37,863 bases of DNA from Shewanella sp. TC10 (GCF_009663145.1 NZ_VKHR01000053.1:17-37879); one strand, 5' to 3'. Positions 8,253 to 16,510 are shown, numbered from the stretch's first letter. A program made the numbers and translations. Notes: generated by a model from the letters alone, not told the origin.

Positions 8253-9047
8253 ATGAAATCACAGACACCGCTGACCGCCTTTGATATGCAAAGGTTTAAT
8301 GCCCGCTCAGAACCTGTCATAGCGATATTAGAAGATGCAGTGCTTTCCAATGAATTGCCTTTACATACCCATCCACAAGGTCAGTTAGTATTTGCCCATC
8401 AAGGATTTGTCACCTGTGATGTTGCCTCTACCATGTGGATGGCTGCGGCCAACAGTGCGATTTGGATCCCTGCCGAAACGCCACACTGTAACCGTGCATC
8501 CGATGATGCCAAGCTGTTTTACCTATTCATTCAAAATAACCTACGGGATTTGCCCACCAGCACCTGTACCTTAAGCATCTCACCGTTATTAAAAGAAATG
8601 ATCTTGCATCTCACCACTCTGTCTCAGCACTATAAAGCAGGTGACGAAACCTCAAGGTTGGTAGAAGTATTATTAGATCAACTGCAACAAATGCCACTTC
8701 AGGAATTAGGTTTTCCAATGTCTGAAAACAGCATTATTCAAGCCATAGCAAAACAACTTATTAAGCAGCCAGAAGATCGAAAAACCTTGGCTCAATGGGC
8801 ACATTTACACGCCATGAGTGAGCGCACTCTTGCAAGGCTAGTAAAAAAAGAGACCGGACTCAGTTTTGGTAAGTGGCGTAGCCAGCTCCATGTCATTGTG
8901 GCCTTGCAGCTGTTATCACAGCAGCAATCAGTGCAACACATATCAGAAAAGCTCGGTTATGAATCAGTGAGTGCTTTTATCACCATGTTCAAAAAAGCAC
9001 TGTCAAAATCACCCAAACGATATATGAAAGAGTTAGCTCAATCATGA
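8253..9047 (+). CDS. nimR: AraC-family regulator, NimR-like
   Basis: The 264-residue protein has an N-terminal cupin-like sensor domain (about 20-95) with LHTHPQGQLVFAHQGFVT and WIPAETPHCNRA. A C-terminal AraC double helix-turn-helix follows (about 165-260), with KTLAQWAHLHAMSERTLARL and the second helix pair VQHISEKLGYESVSAFITMF, then KKALSKSPKRYM. This layout matches NimR (YeaM) of E. coli, which represses the divergently transcribed nimT. The divergent NimT-like transporter makes the pairing credible. Inducing compounds are unknown. No unusual start is evident. Confidence 0.85.
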   Translation: MKSQTPLTAFDMQRFNARSEPVIAILEDAVLSNELPLHTHPQGQLVFAHQGFVTCDVASTMWMAAANSAIWIPAETPHCNRASDDAKLFYLFIQNNLRDLPTSTCTLSISPLLKEMILHLTTLSQHYKAGDETSRLVEVLLDQLQQMPLQELGFPMSENSIIQAIAKQLIKQPEDRKTLAQWAHLHAMSERTLARLVKKETGLSFGKWRSQLHVIVALQLLSQQQSVQHISEKLGYESVSAFITMFKKALSKSPKRYMKELAQS

Positions 9048-9305
9048 TATTTCCGACTTCTCTGTGTGCTACTTTTTAAAAATGACAACAAGCAGCTATG
9101 GAGCTCATAACGGTATTGAGCCGGTATTTTATAAGGGAGTTACTCCAAGCATTTAGGTGTTATCTAAATTCTGAATTAAGTTGTTTTAGCGACATTAACA
9201 ACACCAATCACTTCAGATAATCAGTTATGAGTAATAAGAAATGGATGAAATATCTGAAATTAATTAGCAGCTGTGGTTACACGATAATTATTCTATCAGC
9301 GTCTA

Positions 9306-9899
9306 CTAATTATCCTGTTTATCTTCAGCCTTCATCCGCTCAACATCTTCTTTAGTGAGCCCCATCGCTTCTGGCATATAACAGGTTTTCACCAACTGAA
9401 ACATTTGCACTAAAGAGCTCAATTGCCCTGCATGCATTTGCAGGTTTAATAACGCCATCGAGGCGCCTAATTCATCGCCATCAGCAATCTCAGGCACGTT
9501 ACTTAATACTTTATTGGCTTGCGTAAGCTGGGTAATCATACCTTGGTATTCTGTGACTTTTTCAGGCAGATAACAGGTGGACGTTTCAGGAAGTTGCGCT
9601 AAAAAGTGTTCGAACTCAGCCACAAACAAGTTGGCTTCAATGAGCGTTTCATTCCCCAATAATTGCAGTTGCTGCACCTTGCCACTGTTAAACACCGCAC
9701 TAGCACTCTTGCCCGCTTCAGCCATTTGATTAAAGTCATCCATTAACTTGACCTGCATGTCTGAAAGTAACTGACTTCTTTGTGCAATGGGTCTGACTTT
9801 GCCATCAAATTCGAGCATCGCTGCTCGGTTATCGGCATAAGCATTAATACTCAACCCAGCCATGAGTATTGTTACAGCTACATACTTAGCAAATGTCAT
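9306..9899 (-). CDS. Small secreted alpha-helical protein, unknown
   Basis: The product has 197 residues and a signal peptide (MTFAKYVAVTILMAGLSINA, cleavage near AYA-DN). The rest is mostly helical and charged, with no recognised domain. A short motif TCYxPE occurs twice (TCYLPEKV and TCYMPEAM), about 65 residues apart, and contains the only two cysteines of the mature protein, so a disulfide between the two copies is likely in the periplasm. A ribosome site AAAGGGA precedes the ATG. It is divergent from the PilZ gene across 325 bp of non-coding DNA. No function can be given. Confidence 0.65.
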   Translation of the reverse strand: MTFAKYVAVTILMAGLSINAYADNRAAMLEFDGKVRPIAQRSQLLSDMQVKLMDDFNQMAEAGKSASAVFNSGKVQQLQLLGNETLIEANLFVAEFEHFLAQLPETSTCYLPEKVTEYQGMITQLTQANKVLSNVPEIADGDELGASMALLNLQMHAGQLSSLVQMFQLVKTCYMPEAMGLTKEDVERMKAEDKQDN

Positions 9900-10224
9900 T
9901 TGAATGCTTCCCTTTAAAAATATAGTAACGTACTAAAAATCGAATCAAGCACTCTAAGAATAACGCTCCTTAAAGTCAAAAACTATTAAGACACCCTTGC
10001 ATAACCACGAGTTTAAAGCCGGTAAACAGCGATATAGGTTATCCGCAAAACCATATTAAGCATGCAGGACAAGTAGCCATATTTTGCTTCGATTGGTTAA
10101 TTTTATCATACGAGCAATCAGGCTTGGCGCTAAATGGTAAATAAATACGCCATTTATCCGTTAACATTACCCTAAATCTAGACTCATTTTAGGCTGCGGC
10201 CTATTTATCACAAGGTGCATTAGA
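9900..10224. other. Non-coding divergent promoter region
   Basis: This 325-bp stretch between the secreted helical protein and the PilZ gene has no plausible gene. It must hold both promoters. I saw no strong hairpin, repeat or recognisable operator. Confidence 0.5.
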
Positions 10225-10989
10225 GTGACTAATAAACGCGTACAACTTGTTACTGAACCTGGGCAAATCAATCACACTTTAGATTTGCTTAAGGCTGATA
10301 GTCAAATTGACATCGAGTTCGCTTTTTTTAGCAACGAGCGCATCAAAGGCCGTGTTGTCGGCGCTCAAGCCGGCAAGTACTTTCTATTGGCGTTACCTAA
10401 AACGGTATTTCGTACTCAAGAAAACATGCTAGTTGAAGGGCATACTGTGGTGGTAAGAGCAATTATTGAAGGTGATACAGGTGCATGCGTTGCCTTTAAA
10501 GTGCGTATCCAGTCGGTAAGTAGAGCACCTTATTATTTGTTGTTTATCGACTTTCCAAATAAATTAGAGATGATTAACCTGCGCCAACAAGCAAGGTTGA
10601 GTACGCTGCTCCCTGCTAGCTTGCGCGTTCAGCAAGCTAACTCTGAGCAACATAGCCAAGCACTTGCCAAGACAGCACTGAGCGAAAAAGCACTCAACGA
10701 AACAGTACTGACAGGGACAATCCATGATATTTCGGTATCGGGTTGTCGTTTTAAAGCCGATAGCCAATCTAAAGTCTTGCATCATTTAGACCGATTAATC
10801 GAGCTAGATATTAGCCTAGACGCGAGTTCTGTGCCGCTTACAATCAAGGCCAAAGTGACCAATAGCAATGCAGGTCGTAATGGAACACTGTCGCTAGGAA
10901 TAGAGTTTTTGAGCGAGCAAATGAGTCCCAAAATCAATCAACAGCTCGCTCAGCTTGTGCAATATCCTAAGTTGCCCAAAGCTAGCTAA
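10225..10989 (+). CDS. YcgR-like PilZ domain protein
   Basis: The 254-residue product has an N-terminal YcgR-type beta barrel (about 20-115) and a C-terminal PilZ domain (about 118-240). The c-di-GMP signature is present: RQQAR at the domain entrance (RxxxR type) and DISVSGCRF, matching D/N-x-S-x-x-G. In a known group of proteins, c-di-GMP binding to such proteins slows flagella or alters surface behaviour. Between the two motifs lies an insert (QANSEQHSQALAKTALSEKA) that interrupts the usual spacing and looks unstructured. The start is GTG, with AAGGTG 8 bases upstream. No flagellar gene is in the window. Confidence 0.85.
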   Translation: MTNKRVQLVTEPGQINHTLDLLKADSQIDIEFAFFSNERIKGRVVGAQAGKYFLLALPKTVFRTQENMLVEGHTVVVRAIIEGDTGACVAFKVRIQSVSRAPYYLLFIDFPNKLEMINLRQQARLSTLLPASLRVQQANSEQHSQALAKTALSEKALNETVLTGTIHDISVSGCRFKADSQSKVLHHLDRLIELDISLDASSVPLTIKAKVTNSNAGRNGTLSLGIEFLSEQMSPKINQQLAQLVQYPKLPKAS

Positions 10990-11110
10990 AGGTGCTCGTT
11001 TCTCTGGTATGTGAGCCATAAAAGCTCAAGGATGGAAACTTTGATGCTCACATTGCTACTGAATTCGATTTGAACAAATCCACAATAATGATTTAACGTA
11101 TTACAACGAC

Positions 11111-11139
11111 AAAAAAGCCAGCAATTAGCTGGCTTTTTC
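11111..11139. terminator. Bidirectional terminator between PilZ gene and pyrC
   Basis: A GCCAGC/GCTGGC stem with loop AATTA is flanked by an A run on the left and a T run on the right, so it can act on both strands. It lies about 30 bp after the end of pyrC and about 120 bp after the PilZ gene stop. Confidence 0.88.
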
Positions 11140-11168
11140 TTATGTTAAAACAACATAATCGAGACTGA

Positions 11169-12206
11169 TTAAGCTGTTTTCACTTTCCAGTTTACCGTTT
11201 CGCCCGCAAAGAAAGGCACGATTGGGTTCTGGTTTGGCAAGATGATTTGTTCAGGAACAACCCACTCTTCTTTAACTAACGTCACTGTACCTGTATTGCG
11301 CGGCAGGCCATAAAAGTCTGCGCCGTGAAAACTAGCAAAACCTTCAAGTTTATCTAATGCGCCTAAGTCATCAAACACTTGGGCATAAAGCTCTAGTGCC
11401 GACCATGCGCTGTAACAACCCGCACAACCACAGGCTGACTCTTTACGGTGTTTTTCATGTGGCGCAGAATCTGTGCCTAAGAAGAACTTGCTTGAACCCG
11501 TTGCCACAGCAGCTTGCAGCGCTTGCTGATGAATATTGCGCTTCAGCACAGGTAAGCAGAAGTTATGTGGGCGTACGCCGCCAACTAATAAGTCATTACG
11601 GTTAAGTAATAAATGCTGCGGGGTAATTGTTGCTGCAATATTGCTTGGCGCATCTGCGACAAACTCAGCGGCATCTTTAGTGGTGATGTGCTCGAACACG
11701 ATTTTAAGATTTGGCATAGCTTCAACAATGCGCGCCATATAGCGATCGATGAACACTTTTTCGCGATCAAAGATGTCAATGTGCGATTCAGTCACTTCAC
11801 CATGAACCAGCAATAACATGCCTTGCTCTGCCATCACTTCAAAGATTGGAAATAATGCATCTAATGCTTTTACCGCAGCATCAGAGTTAGTGGTGGCTCC
11901 TGCTGGATATAATTTTGCTGCAACAACGCCTGCCGCTTTGGCATCAATGATGTCTTGCGCAGTGGTGTTATTGGTCAAAAACAGCGTCATTAATGGCTCG
12001 AACGAGCTACCTTGCGGGCGCGCAGCTAAAATGCGCTCACGGTAGGCAGAAGTCATAACTGCATCGGTAACAGGTGGCACTAAATTTGGCATCACAATAG
12101 CGCGCTGAAATAAACGAGCGGTGGCTGGTACGGTTTCAGCTAACATGTCTCCATCACGGAAATGAAGGTGCCAATCGTCCGGCGTAGTAATAGTGATTTG
12201 CGTCAT
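11169..12206 (-). CDS. pyrC: Dihydroorotase PyrC
   Basis: This 345-residue enzyme catalyses closure of N-carbamoyl-aspartate to dihydroorotate in pyrimidine synthesis. It is a class II (E. coli-like) dihydroorotase. The metal ligands are visible: His13 and His15 in DWHLHFRDGD, Lys98 (the carboxylated lysine) in AAKLYPAGATTNS, His135 in LLLVHGEV, His173 in FEHITTKDA, and Asp246 in FLGTDSAPH. The segment HKKES/GCAGCYSA region follows as usual (SAPHEKHRKESACGCAGCYS). The length is normal. AGGGAA precedes the ATG. The gene is monocistronic, and regulation by nucleotide pools is likely but no operator was seen. Confidence 0.97.
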   Translation of the reverse strand: MTQITITTPDDWHLHFRDGDMLAETVPATARLFQRAIVMPNLVPPVTDAVMTSAYRERILAARPQGSSFEPLMTLFLTNNTTAQDIIDAKAAGVVAAKLYPAGATTNSDAAVKALDALFPIFEVMAEQGMLLLVHGEVTESHIDIFDREKVFIDRYMARIVEAMPNLKIVFEHITTKDAAEFVADAPSNIAATITPQHLLLNRNDLLVGGVRPHNFCLPVLKRNIHQQALQAAVATGSSKFFLGTDSAPHEKHRKESACGCAGCYSAWSALELYAQVFDDLGALDKLEGFASFHGADFYGLPRNTGTVTLVKEEWVVPEQIILPNQNPIVPFFAGETVNWKVKTA

Positions 12207-12487
12207 TTAGGTTCCCTAAAAATCGATTACGAATAATTGCGCGCTATTGTGCCTGAAAACCCGTTTTCTTGATAGATGTGTTATTTAAACGCTGACTTTG
12301 CTACAGCAAAAAATCCAATCAATTATTACTTTAATCACCACTTGTTTATCAAAAAAACAAGATTGTATTTTTGTCATGACTCCATGCTAAATTAAATCAA
12401 CAACACGATTAGATATTGACTCACAATGAACAACACAACTAGAGCTAGTCGTTAAGTAAGCTTATCGTTATAAAGGGAATTTTATAC

Positions 12488-13675
12488 GTGAACCACTTTT
12501 CGTTATCAAAACTCACCTTAGCCACAACTTTACTGCTATGGGCTCAAAGCGCGCAGGCCAATATCGACTTTTTTGATCCCATCGATGGCTACTTTGACGC
12601 TGGCGAATACCTTGCAGAAAACGCCTACGGCTTTTTACCTGTTCCCAGTATCATCACCGAGCCATCTGTCGGAACAGGTTTACTTCTGATGGGGATTTTC
12701 CTCCATGAAACGCCCGAACAAACTGAGCAGCGCCAACAAGTCGCGAAAGAATCTGTGGATGGCGGTGCCCAGCTCCTTACACCCGGAATTTCGGCAGCTG
12801 GAATTGGCGCTACCGATAATGGCTCAAAGTTTGGCTTTTTAGGCCACCGTGAAACATGGAAGCAAGATCATATCCGCTATCTTGTCGGTGGTGGCTATGG
12901 CGATGTAAACATGAACTTTTATAGCCAATCTGACTTTGCCCAAGATTTATCCTTAGATCTAAATATGCAAGGCTATGGTCTGATGCAAAAGCTGCAATTT
13001 AGATTATTTGATAGCCCGGTTTTTCTAGGTGTGACCCAAAAATTTGCCCAAGTCGATTTAGCCAGTAATAACGACACTTCATTATTACCGCCAGAGTTAG
13101 TCGATCGCCTCACTGACATAATCGATCCTTCACCTACCGTGTCATCCCTTGGGGCGGTGCTGCAATACGACAGCTTAAATAACTTTTTTATGCCCACTAG
13201 CGGTTATGACTACACCTTGGAATACGACTGGTTTAATACTGCCATCGGCAGTGATTACGACTACCAAACCGTCAAAGCTACTGGGATCAATTACTGGCCA
13301 CTCGTAAAGGATGTCACCTTAGGCGTTAAGTTAAATTATCAAACCATCAGCAGTGATGTTCGCTTACCCATCTTCACTTACCCTTATATTGAAATGCGTG
13401 GTATTCCGCGAAACCGCTATCAAGGTGAAGCCGTATCCACCGGCGAAGTTGAGCTTATGTGGCGCATAACGCCAAGATGGATGGTGTTATCTTTTGTCGG
13501 AGCGGGTCTTGCTGGAGACAGTAATAGCAATATGTGGGACAGCGACGAGCAAACCGCCTATGGCGCTGGCTTTCGCTACACTATAGCAAGGCGTTACGGA
13601 CTGCATATGGGGATTGATGTGGCTAAAGGTCCAGAAGATACCGCATGGTATATCAATGTCGGCACAGGGTTTTAA
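12488..13675 (+). CDS. BamA/TamA-like outer-membrane barrel protein
   Basis: The 395-residue product has a signal peptide (MNHFSLSKLTLATTLLLWAQ, cleavage near AQA-NI). It then reads like the C-terminal barrel of Omp85/surface-antigen proteins, with FLPVPSIITEPSVGTGLLLMG near the start and repeated beta strands ending in GLHMGIDVAKGPEDTAWYINVGTGF. The early part GYFDAGEYLAENAYGFLPVP resembles proteins annotated as BamA/TamA family outer membrane protein, which lack POTRA domains. The terminal Phe is present. Function in lipid or protein transport is not established for this short class. GTG start with AAGGGA upstream at a slightly long spacing. Confidence 0.75.
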   Translation: MNHFSLSKLTLATTLLLWAQSAQANIDFFDPIDGYFDAGEYLAENAYGFLPVPSIITEPSVGTGLLLMGIFLHETPEQTEQRQQVAKESVDGGAQLLTPGISAAGIGATDNGSKFGFLGHRETWKQDHIRYLVGGGYGDVNMNFYSQSDFAQDLSLDLNMQGYGLMQKLQFRLFDSPVFLGVTQKFAQVDLASNNDTSLLPPELVDRLTDIIDPSPTVSSLGAVLQYDSLNNFFMPTSGYDYTLEYDWFNTAIGSDYDYQTVKATGINYWPLVKDVTLGVKLNYQTISSDVRLPIFTYPYIEMRGIPRNRYQGEAVSTGEVELMWRITPRWMVLSFVGAGLAGDSNSNMWDSDEQTAYGAGFRYTIARRYGLHMGIDVAKGPEDTAWYINVGTGF

Positions 13676-13710
13676 TGTTTGCTTGCTTGAACTGGTCGTT
13701 GCTACTGTGG

Positions 13711-13806
13711 TTTCCAAACTTCGTTTGGATTAACGTCGTCGTTCACTCACTTTGAGTTGATGTCTCTGAAATTGTGATTTTCAAACTTCGTTTGAAGTAG
13801 ATCAAA
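13711..13806 (+). repeat. Left flanking modules of structured repeat, locus 1
   Basis: Two short perfect hairpins lie here: CCAAAC-TTC-GTTTGG (13714-13728) and TTCAAAC-TTC-GTTTGAA (13780-13796). The outer C-G pair of the first is T-A in the second, while the loop TTC stays the same. Between them is GTTCACTCACTTTGAGTTGA (13741-13760), which recurs with one change at 15761-15780. These modules accompany each copy of the larger element and are likely part of it. Confidence 0.75.
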
Positions 13807-14854
13807 GTCGTGGCGCTTCGCCCATTCTTTTGTAAAGAGCAGACTAAAAGGGAGTGAACTGCGACTCCCTCTTTCTTTTTACTAAGAGCTACGCCCCGCA
13901 GTTCCGGCGAAATTTAAACAGCAAAATTTCCAACGGAGAAACATCCAGCGTTAACCATTTTTTATAGTCTTCTTTGGCAAGCTGCAACTCAGGTTTACTG
14001 AAGCTCTAACGCTTACGATGGGGCTAATATTTTCTATTTCCAAACTTCGTTTGGATGAACGTCGTGGGTTTTCCACCCACACCCGAGCAAAAGGGAGTGG
14101 ACGGCAACTCCCTCTTGCATCACCCTCGCCGCTTCGGCGAAATTTAAACAGCAAAATTTCCAACGGAGAATCATCCAGCGTTAACCATTTTTTATAGTCT
14201 TCTTCGGCAAGCTGCAACTCTGGTTTACTGAAGCTCTAACGCTTACGATGGGGCTAATGTTTTCTATTTCCAAACTTCGTTTGGATTAACGTCGTGGGTT
14301 TTCCACCCACACCCGAGCAAAAGGGAGTGGACGGCAACTCCCTCTTGCATCACCCTCGCCGCTCCGGCGAAATTTAAACAGCAAATTTTCCAACGGAGTC
14401 TGATCCAGCTTTTGACGACATTTGTAGCCAGCCTCGGTCTTTATCGAAAATGCTAACGCTTCCGATGGGCCATCCATGGCCCCCGAAAGCTAGCCTGACG
14501 TCCTGTCAGGCTCACGCTATTTTCTCAGCGACCTCAATTCAAATTGAACATTCAAAGAAGATCAAAAGCAGTTTTAAACCTTTGAGATTGATCCCTGTAA
14601 CAACAAATGAACTCGCAGATTCAATTGACTCCATTGGAAGTGTCCGAATGCGGTGAGCTAATTTGCGTGATGGAGGCAGGACGCCGACATAGCCTGAGTT
14701 GAGCCAGGGATGGCGAATCTGAGGCGAAAGCAAATTCGCTCTATAGCATGAGGTTCAACACTTCGTCGGAGCGGCAAGGCTTTTTATATATGAATCAGCG
14801 AGAAGGGAAATGCTATTGTTTCCCTTTCGTCGGGTGTGGGCGAAGCGCCACGAC
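13807..14854 (+). repeat. Structured inverted-repeat element, locus 1
   Basis: A 1048-bp non-coding element is bounded by 17-bp perfect inverted arms (13807-13823, beginning GTCGTGGCGCTTCGCCC, and 14838-14854). Inside are three tandem left-half units starting near 13807, 14051 and 14281; the last two are 230 bp apart and nearly identical. Each carries a GGGAGT/ACTCCC hairpin, a GCCG-rich hairpin and GAAATTT/AAATTTC. The third unit joins a central region with hairpins at 14467-14482 and 14492-14512, then a stem TTCCAACGGAGTC (14388-14400) with GACTCCATTGGAA (14627-14639), and ends with a hairpin at 14805-14824. No believable gene lies within. It could be a structured RNA, a MITE-like element, or both. 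Confidence 0.85.
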
Positions 14855-15112
14855 TTTTAAACAACAAACTGTATCAATTTAAATAAATAATTAAGCAACC
14901 CAAAATCTCAATAGCACCAATTGATAACTTAGTGTAAGTTTATAAATTAAAAGTAAAAATATAATAATTAAGCTAAAGAGCTTTAGTTCACTTGGACAAC
15001 TAACCTATAGATAATAGCTTAATCTTTCACTTGTAATATAAACAGATAACGGTCAAGCAATGCCGACTTAACGCGTTAATAGATGTTCTGTAATAAATAA
15101 AAAATAATATAA
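14855..15112. other. AT-rich leader before the island ORF
   Basis: About 260 bp of very AT-rich sequence separates the repeat element from the ORF at 15113. It has no gene. Its base composition differs from the surrounding housekeeping genes and matches that of the ORF, which suggests that both came in together. Confidence 0.5.
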
Positions 15113-15691
15113 ATGATCAACAAAAACCAACAAGAAAGAATGACATTTAGCTCTATCCCTGAAGCGACTAGTTACTTTACCAATCAGCAAAATGCATTGA
15201 AATTAGAAGAGTTACTAAACCCTGACAAACTAAACTTAAGTGAATTTCGCCATGAAGCTCACATAAGATTAGACAAGCTAGAACAGCTATTAGCGCAATA
15301 CAAACACTTTTACGCTCAAATTATCACTGGCACTAGCAAAGAGATGTTAGACATCACTTCTGAACTCGATAAAGTAAGTTTTCAAACAGTTTTGAACTCA
15401 AGCACTACCACTCTGAATCAAAAAATGTTCCAACAAGCGTTATTCTTTAAAGCCAGAGAATCATGGATTAACAATACAAGGATAATGCTGAATATTCTTG
15501 AAAATAATAAGCAACACATCACTTATGATGGGGAAACTTTCGCATTCAATAACGATGAGTTACTGATCCAATTCGATATCTGTATAGCAGCAATGGATGA
15601 AGCGGCAGATTTTGAAGCTGAATTTTTAAAAAGTAAAAGAGTCAGTATGTTAAATGGGCTTAGAAAAATTTGGGGAATAATAAAGTCTTAA
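15113..15691 (+). CDS. Unknown ORF in the repeat-flanked island
   Basis: The 192-residue product is not recognised. It is predicted to be soluble and largely helical, with charged amphipathic stretches (EFRHEAHIRLDKLEQLLAQYKHFYAQI) and no signal peptide or membrane segment. It is AT-rich and lacks a good ribosome site at the first ATG; an internal ATG at 15140 is an alternative. It is the only gene between two direct copies of the structured element at 13807 and 15822, and therefore sits in a cassette-like position. Recombination between the flanking copies would delete it. Defence, toxin or regulatory roles are possible, but nothing in the sequence chooses among them. Confidence 0.6.
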   Translation: MINKNQQERMTFSSIPEATSYFTNQQNALKLEELLNPDKLNLSEFRHEAHIRLDKLEQLLAQYKHFYAQIITGTSKEMLDITSELDKVSFQTVLNSSTTTLNQKMFQQALFFKARESWINNTRIMLNILENNKQHITYDGETFAFNNDELLIQFDICIAAMDEAADFEAEFLKSKRVSMLNGLRKIWGIIKS

Positions 15692-15760
15692 ATATATTCA
15701 AATGCCCTCCTTCGAGTATTTTTTTATCTGTCCAGCTAAACTAGGCAGCTTAATATTGTT

Positions 15761-15821
15761 GTTCACTCACTTTGGGTTGAGGTTACTACAACTGTGATTT
15801 CCAAACTTCGTTTGGATTAAC
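15761..15821 (+). repeat. Left flanking modules of structured repeat, locus 2
   Basis: GTTCACTCACTTTGGGTTGA (15761-15780) and the hairpin CCAAAC-TTC-GTTTGG (15801-15815) precede the element. Both also occur at the left of locus 1, in the same order and orientation, which shows that they belong to the repeat unit. Confidence 0.75.
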
Positions 15822-16404
15822 GTCGTGGGTTTTCCACCCACACCCGAGCAAAAGGGAGTGGACGGCAACTCCCTCTTGCATCACCCTCGCCGCTCCGGCG
15901 AAATTTAAACAGCAAAATTTCCAACGGAGAATCATCCAGCGTTAACCATTTTTTGTAGTCTTCTTCGGCAAGCTGCAAAAATTACTAACGCTTACGATGG
16001 GGCGTCCCTTCCCCTCGAAAGCTAGCTGGCCGTCCATGGCCAGATTCACGCAATTTTCTTGCTTACCTCAATTCAAATTGAACATTCAGATAAGAGCAAA
16101 AGCACCAAAAGCACCAAAAGCACCAAAAGCTATATTGTCTCTAATTTCAACCTAGTTAAACCAAACGAACCTGCGGGCTCAATAATCTCCGTTGGAAGTG
16201 TCCGAATGCGTTGAGCTAATTTGCGTGATGGAGGCAGGACGCCGACATAGCCTCAGATTGAGCCATGGATGGCGAATCTGAGGCGGTAGCTAATTCGCTC
16301 TATAGCATGAGGAACAACACTTCGTCGGAGCGGCACAGGGAGATGCAAGAGGGGGATTGCTGTTGATCCCCTTCTTGCTCGGGTGTGGGTGGAAAACCCA
16401 CGAC
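15822..16404 (+). repeat. Structured inverted-repeat element, locus 2
   Basis: This 583-bp copy has 28-bp perfect inverted arms (15822-15849 and 16377-16404) and a second, imperfect arm pair inside (15870-15896 with 16326-16353). The central part is closed by a 12-bp stem, TTCCAACGGAGA (15919-15930) with TCTCCGTTGGAA (16186-16197). Further hairpins are GGGG/CCCC (15999-16014), CTGGCC/GGCCAG (16026-16043), GCCTCAGATT/AATCTGAGGC (16250-16259 with 16275-16284) around GCCA/TGGC, and GGGGAT/ATCCCC with loop TGCTGTTG (16352-16371). No gene is inside. It is in the same orientation as locus 1. Confidence 0.87.
16102..16130 (+). repeat. 9-bp tandem repeat inside the element
   Basis: The unit GCACCAAAA is repeated three times with a partial fourth. 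Locus 1 has no array at the matching place, where its sequence reads AAAGCAGTTTTAAACC. The number of units may therefore vary between copies or strains. Confidence 0.85.
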
Positions 16405-16471
16405 TTTGATCTACTTATTAACTAACCTAATAAAGTGACTTCTATTGATAAAACCAAGAAAAGCCATCCAC

Positions 16472-16510
16472 AAAAAAACCAGCCACTTTTTCAAGTAGGC
16501 TGGTTTTTTT
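16472..16510 (-). terminator. Terminator after lysS
   Basis: A run of A, then CCAGCC, a 13-base loop, GGCTGG and a run of T form a perfect terminator on either strand. It lies about 35 bp after the lysS stop codon and separates the operon from the repeat island. Confidence 0.9.

Noticed and set aside
11357..12045. Plus-strand reading frames across pyrC
   Set aside because: They are antisense shadows of a well-supported gene and have no family signature.
14031..14280. CRISPR array or tandem array
   Set aside because: The 230-bp units are long and do not show short repeats with unique spacers. They are near-identical half-copies of one element.
14641..14680. Group II intron domain V or retron msr/msd
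   Set aside because: A short resemblance (GAATGCGGTGAG) is not accompanied by a conserved domain V stem, and no reverse transcriptase lies nearby.
13951..14733. Small minus-strand reading frames inside the structured repeat, with peptides such as ARVWVENPRR
   Set aside because: They are translations of the repeat arms, occur in more than one unit only because the DNA repeats, have no ribosome sites and no protein-like composition. They are spurious.
15822..16404. Integron attC site
   Set aside because: No R-box (RYYYAAC / GTTRRRY) pair at the arm ends and no integrase in the window.
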